A stretch of DNA of 51,053 nucleotides from an uncultured Chryseobacterium sp. (GTDB taxonomy: Bacteria; Bacteroidota; Bacteroidia; Flavobacteriales; Weeksellaceae). Where the stretch lies: positions 1 through 51,053 of the forward strand of contig CAJYXJ010000067.1 in assembly GCA_913778085.1 (NCBI GenBank). Reading direction: 5' to 3'. Positions 19,539 through 27,217 of the stretch are shown piece by piece. The position numbers were made by a program, and so were the translations under genes. The notes beneath the pieces are model-generated. The model worked only from the letters and a program-made list of their open reading frames with translations, made no database searches and was not told the DNA's origin. Numbering within the stretch: the stretch's first letter is position 1; each line of letters starts with the position of its first letter.

Positions 19539-19766
19539 TTATTTTTTAGCAGCAGTAGCCGTATCTGCTTTTGCCTGGCTGGCCGGTAAAGATTCTGCTG
19601 CATTCACCTGGGAGTTCTCTGTTTTTCTGGCAGCAGAATCCACTACCGTAGGGGCATCCGGCTCTGGCAACATCGTGTTGCTGTCCTGTAAGTCATGATT
19701 TGGCTTTTTTGAGCAGCTTGCCGCTACTAAACCTCCGATAAATGCGATTGCTAATACTTTTTTCAT
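19539..19766 (-). CDS. Small hypothetical lipoprotein
   Basis: 75 residues with a clear lipobox in MKKVLAIAFIGGLVAASCSKK. The rest is rich in Ala, Ser, Asp and Thr and seems unstructured. It is the first gene of the unit ending in rlmF, and 12 bases separate it from the cytochrome gene. The function is unknown. Confidence 0.65.
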   Translation of the reverse strand: MKKVLAIAFIGGLVAASCSKKPNHDLQDSNTMLPEPDAPTVVDSAARKTENSQVNAAESLPASQAKADTATAAKK

Positions 19767-19790
19767 TATTTTTTCCTATAAAAATTTAGA

Positions 19791-19798
19791 CAAAAATA
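19791..19798 (-). promoter_or_regulatory. -7 element of the lipoprotein-cytochrome-rlmF unit
   Basis: The minus strand reads TATTTTTG (TAnnTTTG) about 25 bases before the ATG at 19766. Confidence 0.55.
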
Positions 19799-19905
19799 TA
19801 AAAAATAAACGTTCAAACTCATGATAAATGTCCATTTTAAAGATATTTTACGGAAGATTAAATTCAGGAATGATTATATTTAAGATTGGTTTTTAAAATT
19901 AAAGC

Positions 19906-20541
19906 ATGCTTTTCATTTCAAAAATTCTCTTTTTCACGAGTCATCACGGTTTTCTGACGGTGGTCTTTTTGTTTATCATTTTCGGGGCGTTATCCGTTTT
20001 TACCAAAAAGTGGGGACTGCTGATCATCGCCTTTATCCTTTCCATCGGAAATGTCATCGGAGGTCAGTTTCTGAATGCCTGGTTTTTAAATACCTATGGT
20101 ACCGAAAGTACGGCCATCATTACCTCCGATGCGGAAACCAGCTCTACCCTCAATGAACGGTATATTCACGAATACGAAGCCATTGTAAGGAAACAGGACG
20201 GCAGCTATGTTAAAACTTTCTTTTCCACTACCACGGCAGCCATTTATCCTATTGAAAATGCGATCAGGATTCCGCAGAAAGAAAAACCGTTTCCCGTAAA
20301 ATTTATTCCCGGCTATGAAAAAAACATGGTGATTCTTTACAACCGGTCTGATGAAGGAAAAATGCTTCTGAAATATGAAAAGCGAAAGCCCGTTGAAAAA
20401 GCGAGAATTCAATATGAAGCTGATCCCGGAAATCAAGAGTTTATCCATGAATATCAATCTGCCCTCCAAAACTATCTGAAAGAATATGATGATCCTGAAT
20501 ACCGGGAAAGGCTTAATCAACTTGAAAACAGATCTTTCTAG
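19906..20541 (+). CDS. Membrane protein of unknown function
   Basis: 211 residues. Two hydrophobic segments lie near the N-terminus (about 15-35, FLTVVFLFIIFGALSVF, and 36-55, WGLLIIAFILSIGNVI). A soluble region of about 150 residues follows, with a beta-rich part (TESTAIITSDAETSST, YEAIVRKQDGSY) somewhat like DUF3592 membrane proteins, and a charged helical tail. It lies alone between the rlmF unit and the trp leader. No family is firmly recognised. Confidence 0.6.
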   Translation: MLFISKILFFTSHHGFLTVVFLFIIFGALSVFTKKWGLLIIAFILSIGNVIGGQFLNAWFLNTYGTESTAIITSDAETSSTLNERYIHEYEAIVRKQDGSYVKTFFSTTTAAIYPIENAIRIPQKEKPFPVKFIPGYEKNMVILYNRSDEGKMLLKYEKRKPVEKARIQYEADPGNQEFIHEYQSALQNYLKEYDDPEYRERLNQLENRSF

Positions 20542-20862
20542 AGCTTTAATTTAAATCTTTTAGCTTAAAAACTGATTTGAATTTCAACATTAAGCAGTTA
20601 AGATATTTTAGCTTAAAAAAGTCAACTTTAATGCATACCGTTTTTAACCATTAAATTTGAGTTTTTCAGGCAAAGATTCTGCAGCGGTAAAAGCTAAGAA
20701 TAAACAACGTTTATTTTAATTCAGAAAATTAAGATGAAGAGAGAGAACGAAAAATTTCTGAGTTAAAATTTAAACGGGCCTTGAGATCAAGCGGCAGAAA
20801 ATTTTAACAAACTACAAAAAAGGAACGGGATTTGTTGTAAGGTTTGAGATTTATTTTAATGA
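20542..20862. other. Intergenic region before the trp promoter
   Basis: A/T-rich, containing the direct repeat TTTTAGCTTAAAAA twice (about 20559 and 20606). No gene is visible. The repeats might be protein-binding sites, but their distance of about 250 bases from the promoter makes that doubtful. Confidence 0.35.
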
Positions 20863-20863
20863 T

Positions 20864-20897
20864 TTTGTTTTTCATATTAAAAAAATATATACATTTG
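20864..20897 (+). promoter_or_regulatory. trp operon promoter
   Basis: -33 element TTTG at 20864-20867 and -7 element TACATTTG (TAnnTTTG) at 20890-20897, 22 bases apart. Transcription is predicted to begin at about 20901-20904, at or next to the leader-peptide ATG (20902). Confidence 0.7.
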
Positions 20898-20901
20898 TAC
20901 C

Positions 20902-20979
20902 ATGTTTAGTAACAGCAATAATATTTGGTGGTGGCTTCCAAACTCTTCGTCGGGTCTGAGGCTGTTGTCGTGCTGTTAA
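20902..20979 (+). CDS. trpL: Tryptophan operon leader peptide
   Basis: 25 codons: it starts MFSNSNNIWWWLPNSSSG and ends LRLLSCC. The three consecutive Trp codons (20926-20934) are the diagnostic feature of ribosome-mediated attenuation. A strong terminator lies 39 bases beyond the stop, and trpE follows at 21079. The ATG lies only about 5 bases beyond the -7 element, so the mRNA is probably leaderless or nearly so. A pairing that could prevent the terminator is 20948-20957 (CGTCGGGTCT) with 21018-21028 (AGACTTTGACG), ten pairs with one bulged base and two G-U pairs. Confidence 0.9.
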   Translation: MFSNSNNIWWWLPNSSSGLRLLSCC

Positions 20980-21017
20980 TCCATCTTAACGCATCAATAA
21001 TAAAACAATATACAAAG

Positions 21018-21050
21018 AGACTTTGACGGATACCGTTGAAGTCTTTTTTA
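21018..21050 (+). terminator. trp attenuator terminator
   Basis: 12-bp stem AGACTTTGACGG/CCGTTGAAGTCT with two G-U pairs and a 3-base loop, then TTTTTTATTT. It lies between the leader peptide and trpE, 29 bases before the trpE start. Tryptophan shortage is expected to stall the ribosome on the Trp codons and stop this hairpin forming. Confidence 0.9.
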
Positions 21051-21078
21051 TTTAATCCCAATTAAAAATAAACTGCAG

Positions 21079-22506
21079 ATGTTCAGTAAAAAAATAAAAG
21101 TAAAAACCGTTTCAAGAAAAACCCTGGGCGATCTCCGGACGCCAATGACCATTTATCTCCAGATCCGCGATCAGTTCAGGGATACGATCCTGCTGGAAAG
21201 CTCGGATTCCAAGAATATCGACAACAATTTTTCATTTATTGCCGTTAATGCCATTGCCGGAATCGAGATTAAAACCTTAACGGATTTTGAAGTGAAACTT
21301 CCCGGTCAGGAACCGGTAAAGCAATCCATCGGCGGACAGAACATTACTCAGATCCTGCAGGATTTTGCCCATGTGTTTGCGTGTGAAAATACAAGTGATC
21401 CGATTGAAAAAACGGCACAGAGCCTTTTCGGATATACAAGTTTTGAAGCTGTCCAGTTTTTTGAAAACCTGAACTTCAAGCTGCAGAGTCCTGAGGTGGA
21501 AATCCCCGTTCTACGGTACCGTCTGTATCAGTACGTTATTGCCATCAATCATTACAATGATGAAATGCACATCATCGAAAACCAGATGGAGGGCGTAAAA
21601 CCCGAACTTTACGTATTGGAAAGCTTAATCAAAAACCACAATTCCGTTATCTACCCTTTTGAAAAAGACGGCGGGGAAACGTCAAACATCACCGATGAGG
21701 AATACATCGACCTGGTAAAGACCGCCCAGAAGCACTGTATGCGGGGCGATGTCTTCCAGCTGGTTTTAAGCAGACGGTTTGAACAGAAATTCAGAGGAGA
21801 TGAATTCAACGTATACCGGGCTTTGAGGAACATCAATCCTTCACCTTACCTTTTCTTTTTCGACTACGGAAGTTATAAACTCTTCGGATCCAGTCCGGAA
21901 AGCCAGCTGATCATCAGAAATAACAAAGCCGTTATTCACCCGATTGCAGGAACTTTCAAAAGAACCGGACATCTCGAAACCGATCTTCAGTCTATTGAAG
22001 CCCTTAAAAATGATGAAAAGGAGAATGCAGAACACACCATGCTTGTAGATCTGGCCAGAAACGATCTGGGTAAACTCGGAAAAAACGTTACGGTAACCAA
22101 ATTAAAGGAAATCCAGCTTTTTTCCCACGTCATCCACATGGTCAGCGAAGTAACGGCCGATCTGGCAGAGCATACCAATCCTTTCGAAATGGTGGCCACT
22201 ACTTTCCCTCAGGGAACCTTAAGCGGGGCCCCGAAGCATAAAGCCTTACAGCTGATCGATAAATATGAGAAAGATTCCCGCGGCTATTACGGCGGCTGTA
22301 TCGGAATGATCGGACTGGACGGCGAATGTAACCAGGCCATTATGATCCGTACTTTTTTAAGCAAAAACAACACTTTATATTACCAAGCGGGTGCCGGACT
22401 GGTAGCAAAATCCAATTCTGAAAGTGAGCTTCAAGAAGTAAACAATAAGCTGAATGCGCTGAAAAAGGCTGTAGAAAAAGCAGAAAGACTGGTCGAAAAA
22501 TATTAA
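21079..22506 (+). CDS. trpE: Anthranilate synthase component I
   Basis: Converts chorismate and ammonia (from TrpG) to anthranilate, the first step of tryptophan synthesis. The N-terminal domain has the LLESSDSKN motif (about residues 36-44), whose LLES box contributes to tryptophan feedback binding. The C-terminal chorismate-binding domain has GDVFQLVLSRRF, PSPYLFFFDYG, GSSPESQL, HPIAGTFKRTG and TFPQGTLSGAPKHKAL. At 475 residues it is normal. First structural gene after the attenuator. Confidence 0.96.
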   Translation: MFSKKIKVKTVSRKTLGDLRTPMTIYLQIRDQFRDTILLESSDSKNIDNNFSFIAVNAIAGIEIKTLTDFEVKLPGQEPVKQSIGGQNITQILQDFAHVFACENTSDPIEKTAQSLFGYTSFEAVQFFENLNFKLQSPEVEIPVLRYRLYQYVIAINHYNDEMHIIENQMEGVKPELYVLESLIKNHNSVIYPFEKDGGETSNITDEEYIDLVKTAQKHCMRGDVFQLVLSRRFEQKFRGDEFNVYRALRNINPSPYLFFFDYGSYKLFGSSPESQLIIRNNKAVIHPIAGTFKRTGHLETDLQSIEALKNDEKENAEHTMLVDLARNDLGKLGKNVTVTKLKEIQLFSHVIHMVSEVTADLAEHTNPFEMVATTFPQGTLSGAPKHKALQLIDKYEKDSRGYYGGCIGMIGLDGECNQAIMIRTFLSKNNTLYYQAGAGLVAKSNSESELQEVNNKLNALKKAVEKAERLVEKY

Positions 22507-22520
22507 TAAAGAAAAACAAA

Positions 22521-23132
22521 ATGACACATACCGAACCATCAACCGTTAATCAACTGTCAACCGCCAAAATCCTTGTATTTGATAACTACGACAGCTTTAC
22601 GTATAACCTTGTCCAGATGATTGAAAGAATTCTTGATACCAAAGTGGATGTGGTGAAGAATGACCAGATTACTTTAGCCGAAATCAATCAGTACGATAAA
22701 ATCGTGCTTTCTCCCGGCCCCGGAATTCCCGAAGAAGCAGGTATTTTACTGGATGTCATTAAGGAATACGCACCTACCAAAAGTATCCTCGGAGTATGCC
22801 TTGGCCAGCAGGCCATTGCAGAGGCTTTCGGAGGGAGTCTGATCAATCTTACCGAAATTTATCATGGGGTCGCCACACCTGCAGATTTTGTAAAGGATGA
22901 TACGAAAATTTTCAGAAACCTTTCCAGTGGGATTGATGTCGGACGATACCACAGCTGGGTGGTGGACCGTGAAGATTTCCCGGAAGAACTGGAAATTACC
23001 GCTGTCGACAAAGACGGCATGATCATGGCTCTCCAGCATAAAACTTACGATGTGCACGGGGTCCAGTTTCACCCGGAAAGCATTCTTACCCCGGAAGGAG
23101 AAGTGATTATCCGAAATTTTCTGTTAGCTTAA
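22521..23132 (+). CDS. trpG: Anthranilate synthase glutamine amidotransferase component
   Basis: Supplies ammonia to TrpE from glutamine. Class I glutamine amidotransferase fold with the nucleophile in GVCLGQQAIAEAFGG and the His-Glu pair in VQFHPES. The family core begins at KILVFDNYDSFTYNL. The 15 or so residues before it (MTHTEPSTVNQLST) look like a translated low-complexity repeat (see findings). It starts 14 bases after trpE. Confidence 0.95.
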   Translation: MTHTEPSTVNQLSTAKILVFDNYDSFTYNLVQMIERILDTKVDVVKNDQITLAEINQYDKIVLSPGPGIPEEAGILLDVIKEYAPTKSILGVCLGQQAIAEAFGGSLINLTEIYHGVATPADFVKDDTKIFRNLSSGIDVGRYHSWVVDREDFPEELEITAVDKDGMIMALQHKTYDVHGVQFHPESILTPEGEVIIRNFLLA

Positions 23133-23141
23133 AAAATACTT

Positions 23142-24131
23142 ATGAAAGAAATTCTTCAATACCTTTTCAATCATCATACGCTTTCCAAATCGCAGGCGAA
23201 GGCGATCATGATTGAAATTGCTCAAAATAAATTCAATGCTACGGAAGTAACAGCCTTTGTTACTGTCTTCCTGATGCGGAATATAACCCTGCCGGAACTG
23301 GAAGGTTTCCGCGATGCCCTTTTGCAGATGGCCATTCCGGTAAACATCGAGGCAGAAGATGCCATCGATATCGTAGGAACCGGTGGTGACGGCAAAAACA
23401 CCATTAATATCTCTACCCTGGCGAGCTTTGTGGTAGCCGGCGCCGGACAAAAAGTAACAAAACACGGCAATTACGGTGCTTCCACCATCACAGGATCATC
23501 CAATGTATTGGAAGCGCTGGGGTATGAATTTAAAAACAGTACTGAACAACTTCAGGAAGAACTGGCTAAAGCCAATATCTGCTTTCTGCACGCTCCGTAT
23601 TTTCATCCGGCCCTGCAATCCGTCGGTGCGCTCAGAAAATCATTGGGACTGAGAACTTTTTTTAATCTCCTGGGCCCGTTGGTAAATCCTGCGAAGCCAC
23701 AGTTTTCAGTGATTGGTGTTTACAACCTTGAAATTGCACGGATTTATCAGTATCTTCTGCAAAAAGACCGTCGTAATTTTACACTGGTTCACGGAATGGA
23801 CGGATATGACGAAATCAGCCTCACAGGTGATAGCAAGATCATCAGTAAAAAGGGCGAAGCTGTTTATACCACCGAAGATCTGGGATTTGCAGCAATAACA
23901 CCCGATCGTATTCAGGCCGCCGGTACGCCGGAGGAAACGGCAAAGATTTTCAGAAATATCCTTGAAGGCAAGGGAACGGACGAACAGAATTCCGTGGTGC
24001 TGGCGAATGCAGCGGTTGCCTTATTCTATACCGGTAAATTCGGAAATTATGAAGACTGCCTATCTATGGCAAAAGATAGTTTACACGGCGGAAAGGCTTT
24101 GCAAAGCCTAAAATTATTGTTGAATGAATAA
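23142..24131 (+). CDS. trpD: Anthranilate phosphoribosyltransferase
   Basis: Adds phosphoribose from PRPP to anthranilate. Contains the signature GTGGDG in DIVGTGGDGKNTINIS (about residue 80), KHGNYGASTITGSSNVLEALG and RTFFNLLGPLVNPA. 329 residues, normal length. The gap to trpG is nine bases, and the gene is not fused to trpG as it is in enteric bacteria. Confidence 0.96.
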   Translation: MKEILQYLFNHHTLSKSQAKAIMIEIAQNKFNATEVTAFVTVFLMRNITLPELEGFRDALLQMAIPVNIEAEDAIDIVGTGGDGKNTINISTLASFVVAGAGQKVTKHGNYGASTITGSSNVLEALGYEFKNSTEQLQEELAKANICFLHAPYFHPALQSVGALRKSLGLRTFFNLLGPLVNPAKPQFSVIGVYNLEIARIYQYLLQKDRRNFTLVHGMDGYDEISLTGDSKIISKKGEAVYTTEDLGFAAITPDRIQAAGTPEETAKIFRNILEGKGTDEQNSVVLANAAVALFYTGKFGNYEDCLSMAKDSLHGGKALQSLKLLLNE

Positions 24132-24141
24132 ATGAGCGGTT

Positions 24142-24921
24142 ATGAATATTTTAGATACAATCATCCATAGAAAAAAAGAAGAACTGGCCTTTTCGAAATC
24201 AAAAGTTTCCGTTCAGCAGCTTAAAGATTCTGAATTCTTCGGGAGAAAAAGTTATTCATTAAAAGAAACCTTAGGAACCAAAAGCGGAGTTATTGCTGAA
24301 TTTAAAAGGCAATCTCCATCCAAAGGGATCATCAACGATAAAATTTCACCGGTGGAAGTGGTTTCTGCCTATGAACATTCCGGAGCCAGTGCAGTTTCCA
24401 TTCTGACGGACCGGGATTTTTTCGGCGGAAGTTTTGATGATATTCTAAGCGTGAGAAATCATATTGACATTCCTGTCTTGCGAAAGGATTTTATGGTGGA
24501 CGAATACCAGTTTTATGAAGCGAAATCTATCGGCGCTGATGTCATTTTGCTGATCGCGGCCTGTCTTTCCCCTCAGCAGGTGCAGGAATTCACGGCACTT
24601 GCTCATGAACTCGGACTGGAGGTACTACTTGAAATCCATTCGGAAGAAGAATTAAAACATATTAACCCGGATATTAATTTTGTTGGTATCAACAACAGGA
24701 ACCTGAAAGATTTCAAAGTAGATTTGCAGCATTCCGTTGATCTGAAAAACAAGCTACCCGAAGGAATTTTATCTGTTGCCGAAAGCGGTATTTACAGCGA
24801 AGAAGATTTTAAATACCTCAAAGAAAAGGGCTTTGACGGATTTTTAATGGGCGAATATTTCATGAAAGATGAAAATCCGGGAAATAAATTCAGGGAATTT
24901 ATTTCTCGTGTAACCGTATAA
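24142..24921 (+). CDS. trpC: Indole-3-glycerol phosphate synthase
   Basis: Ring closure from CdRP to indole-3-glycerol phosphate. TIM barrel with IAEFKRQSPSKG (catalytic Lys), VLRKDFMVDEYQ, FVGINNRNLKDF and VAESGIYSEED. 259 residues. It is monofunctional, with TrpF encoded separately 18 bases downstream. Confidence 0.96.
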   Translation: MNILDTIIHRKKEELAFSKSKVSVQQLKDSEFFGRKSYSLKETLGTKSGVIAEFKRQSPSKGIINDKISPVEVVSAYEHSGASAVSILTDRDFFGGSFDDILSVRNHIDIPVLRKDFMVDEYQFYEAKSIGADVILLIAACLSPQQVQEFTALAHELGLEVLLEIHSEEELKHINPDINFVGINNRNLKDFKVDLQHSVDLKNKLPEGILSVAESGIYSEEDFKYLKEKGFDGFLMGEYFMKDENPGNKFREFISRVTV

Positions 24922-24939
24922 CAATTTATCAATATAACA

Positions 24940-25611
24940 ATGATAGAAAGCCAGAAACCATCAGCCATTAACCAACAGCCGAAGCTTAAAGTTTGCGGAT
25001 TAACACAGCCTGAACAGATTCAGGAACTGATTTTGATGGAAACTGATTTCCTTGGTTTTATTTTCTATGAAAAATCGCCTCGGTACGCGCTTAATCATCT
25101 GACATTAGAAGAAATTTCAATGACCGGCCATCAGGCAAAGGTTGGGGTTTTTGTAAACGAAAGCCCGGAAAAGATAGCAGAAACAGCAGATAAAGCAAAA
25201 CTGGATTTTATTCAGCCGCACGGCGATGAAGATCAAAATTTTATTGCTGAACTAAGAAAAATGGTCAATCCTAAAACCGGAATCATTAAAGTCATCAGAA
25301 TAGGAGCTCAAACCCCGGATGAATTACAGAGAATAATCAATAATTGTGGGTCAATGGTCAATTATCTGTTGTTTGATACCGACTCTAAAGCGTTCGGAGG
25401 AACCGGGAAAACCTTTGACTGGGATCTACTGAATAAAATAGAAATCCCTCTCCCTTATTTTTTAAGCGGCGGAATTTCGGAAGAAAATATTGATGGCATC
25501 AGAATGTTGATTCAAAAGCCTTTTGCTGTAGATATCAATTCTAAATTTGAAACTGGACCGGGTATGAAGGACGTAGAAAAAATAAAAAATTTTAAAAATA
25601 AGATCAGATAA
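24940..25611 (+). CDS. trpF: Phosphoribosylanthranilate isomerase
   Basis: Isomerises N-(5-phosphoribosyl)anthranilate to CdRP. TIM barrel starting at the conserved LKVCGLTQPEQ (catalytic Cys), then FLGFIFYEKSPRY, DFIQPHGDE, LFDTDSKAFGGTGKTFDW and YFLSGGISEENI. The first 14 residues (MIESQKPSAINQQP) are extra and seem to derive from a repeat. Last gene before the REP/RAYT insertion that separates it from trpB. Confidence 0.95.
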   Translation: MIESQKPSAINQQPKLKVCGLTQPEQIQELILMETDFLGFIFYEKSPRYALNHLTLEEISMTGHQAKVGVFVNESPEKIAETADKAKLDFIQPHGDEDQNFIAELRKMVNPKTGIIKVIRIGAQTPDELQRIINNCGSMVNYLLFDTDSKAFGGTGKTFDWDLLNKIEIPLPYFLSGGISEENIDGIRMLIQKPFAVDINSKFETGPGMKDVEKIKNFKNKIR

Positions 25612-25613
25612 AA

Positions 25614-25670
25614 AAGTTGCCGAAGGGACGGCTTACCACAGAATCGGATTGAATCCGGTTCAATCCGATC
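25614..25670 (+). repeat. REP-like element 1
   Basis: Starts GTTGCCGAAGGGACGGCTTA and continues with AGAATCGGATTGAATCCGGTT, so it has two adjacent palindromes (the first degenerate here). It begins right after the trpF stop codon and forms an inverted pair with the copy at 25725-25776. Confidence 0.7.
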
Positions 25671-25724
25671 ATTTTAAAAACAGTACCAATGAAGATTTAT
25701 TAATGAGGATACGGAAATGCTAAT

Positions 25725-25776
25725 AAAATCGGATTTACATCCGATTCTGAACTAAATCGTCCCTTTGGGACTGTAG
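25725..25776 (-). repeat. REP-like element 2 (inverted)
   Basis: On the minus strand it reads AGTCCCAAAGGGACGATTTA and then AGAATCGGATGTAAATCCGA, that is, the same two palindromes as element 1 in opposite direction. Elements 1 and 2 are arranged like a BIME (paired REP) of enteric bacteria. Between them lies GAAGATTTATTAATGAGG, which resembles part of the adjacent transposase gene. Confidence 0.7.
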
Positions 25777-25903
25777 GAATGGTAAACTTTCTAACTTTTA
25801 GCAAAAATAAAAAATGAGTTACAAAAACGGATTAAAACAGACCACAGAGAATTCAGAAGCGTATCTGTTTGTAAGATGTGATATCCGAATATCGAACATC
25901 ACA

Positions 25904-25955
25904 GAAAGTCCCGAAGGGACGGCTTAGAATAGAATCGGATAGAATCCGATTCAGG
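25904..25955 (+). repeat. REP-like element 3
   Basis: AGTCCCGAAGGGACGGCTTA followed by AGAATCGGATAGAATCCGAT. It is the cleanest copy: GTCCC-GAA-GGGAC is a perfect palindrome and AATCGGAT-AG-AATCCGATT nearly so. It lies 30 bases before the RAYT start. Confidence 0.75.
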
Positions 25956-25984
25956 TCATCACTATAAACCAAAAAACACAAAAG

Positions 25985-26436
25985 ATGTCTCAATCATTAG
26001 TTAAAAATTATGTCCATATTGTTTTCAGTACAAAAACCGCGAGGATTTTATTGATGAAAACGTAGAGCAAGAGCTATTTTCCTATATTGCGACAGTTTGT
26101 AAAGATTTCGAAAGCATTGCTTTACAGATCGGAGGAACGGATAATCACACCCATATTCTCTGTTTGCTGTCGAAGAAAATAGCTTTGATGGAACTTGTAC
26201 AGGAGATTAAAGCGCACTCTTCAAAATGGATAAAAACAAAAGGTAAAAAATACAAAACCTTTTTCTGGCAGGATGGCTATGGTGCCTTTTCGGTAAATGA
26301 AGAAAATGTTTATGCAGTTATTCATTATATTAAAAACCAAAGACAACATCATGAACAGATTCATTATAAGGATGAACTAATAGGGATTCTCCAGAAGTAC
26401 AGAATGGATTATGATGAAAAGTATATTTGGGATTGA
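25985..26436 (+). pseudogene. REP-associated tyrosine transposase (IS200-like Y1), frameshifted
   Basis: The reading frame starts MSQSLVKNYVHIVFSTK (25985) and continues one frame over with EDFIDENVEQELFSYI to YIWD (stop 26434-26436). One A missing from the run at 26032-26036 explains the shift: adding one A restores the usual FSTKNREDFIDE. The HUH motif is intact (DNHTHIL), as are the probable catalytic Tyr region (YAVIHYIKNQRQHH) and the family's WQDGYGAFSV. RAYTs move REP elements, and such repeats flank this gene. Either a recent inactivation or a sequencing error in a homopolymer; all else looks functional. Confidence 0.85.
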
Positions 26437-26653
26437 TGATGAGAATCGGATTGGCATGCAATTTAATGAATCATCTTAAAACACAAAATCAGGGAAGATT
26501 TATTGATGAAAACATAGGTAATGAGAAGCATCTTTATAAACAAGATGGGATCTCCAGATATGGAAGATCACAGGAAGTTCCGAAGGGGCTGCTTACTACA
26601 GCATCAGATAGAATCGGATTTACCAATCATTATAAAAAAACACAAAAACAACA
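26437..26653 (+). repeat. REP remnants and a transposase-like fragment
   Basis: GAGAATCGGATTGG (26440) is a partial repeat. 26479-26515 (containing GAAGATTTATTGATGAAAAC) resembles the stretch of the RAYT gene at 26041-26060. 26573-26622 is a fourth, diverged REP copy (AGTTCCGAAGGGGCTGCTTA then AGAATCGGATTT). Together they suggest more than one insertion or copying event. Confidence 0.6.
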
Positions 26654-27217
26654 ATGAAAAAACATTATTCAAGGAAGCTGAAGCTTTTAAAATTCAGAAA
26701 ACGTGATTTTAATGGCATAGAAAGAAAAATATACCGGGTTTTATTTCCCCGCAAATTTAAAAATGAAAAAATACGATTGCTGCATGATTTTGTCTCAAAA
26801 AACGATGGTAACACAGATTATTGGTACCCGGAAGGTTTATTAGGCGATTTTATCGGAATCATTAAAGACTTTTCTCCGGAGGACATCGATTATTTCTTTG
26901 AAACCATCAGCCTATGGGACAGTTATCATTTGGTAGTGATTGCCGATAAACTGCTCGAAAATTATGTAAAGGAAAGTATGAAGTATGATTTCGGAATAGT
27001 GTACTGCAGAATTTTTTGTCGGTATGAAAAATTTGATTCTTATTATCTGATTGATAATCTTGAAATGGCTATTAACAGGTATGATTCCAAACCGGATATC
27101 ATGCTGCTTATCGACCTTACATCTAAAATACACCTGTTATTTAACCATGAAATAATCGGAAAACAACAATTGGATTATAACCTTTTATTAATAAAAAAAT
27201 TACAAAATGAATTATAA
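26654..27217 (+). CDS. Hypothetical protein inside the trp operon
   Basis: 187 residues, Lys/Arg-rich at the N-terminus ([19 protein letters not shown]), mostly helical, with no signal peptide or membrane segment. Visible segments: [22 protein letters not shown] and [20 protein letters not shown]. Its stop overlaps the trpB start by 11 bases, so the two are probably translationally coupled. I do not recognise the family. The helical, acidic C-terminal part resembles immunity or adaptor-like proteins in general character, but that is not evidence for such a role. Its base composition is more A/T-rich than the trp genes, suggesting it arrived with the REP/RAYT segment. Confidence 0.7.
   Translation: MKKHYSRKLKLLKFRKRDFNGIERKIYRVLFPRKFKNEKIRLLHDFVSKNDGNTDYWYPEGLLGDFIGIIKDFSPEDIDYFFETISLWDSYHLVVIADKLLENYVKESMKYDFGIVYCRIFCRYEKFDSYYLIDNLEMAINRYDSKPDIMLLIDLTSKIHLLFNHEIIGKQQLDYNLLLIKKLQNEL

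Noticed and set aside
25614-26622. CRISPR array
   Set aside because: The repeats are palindromic, irregularly spaced, in both directions and variable, and no cas genes are present. REP elements with a RAYT explain them.
26427-26706. Two short ORFs after the RAYT gene
   Set aside because: They cross the REP remnants and the transposase-like fragment; their products are not recognisable and overlap in different frames.
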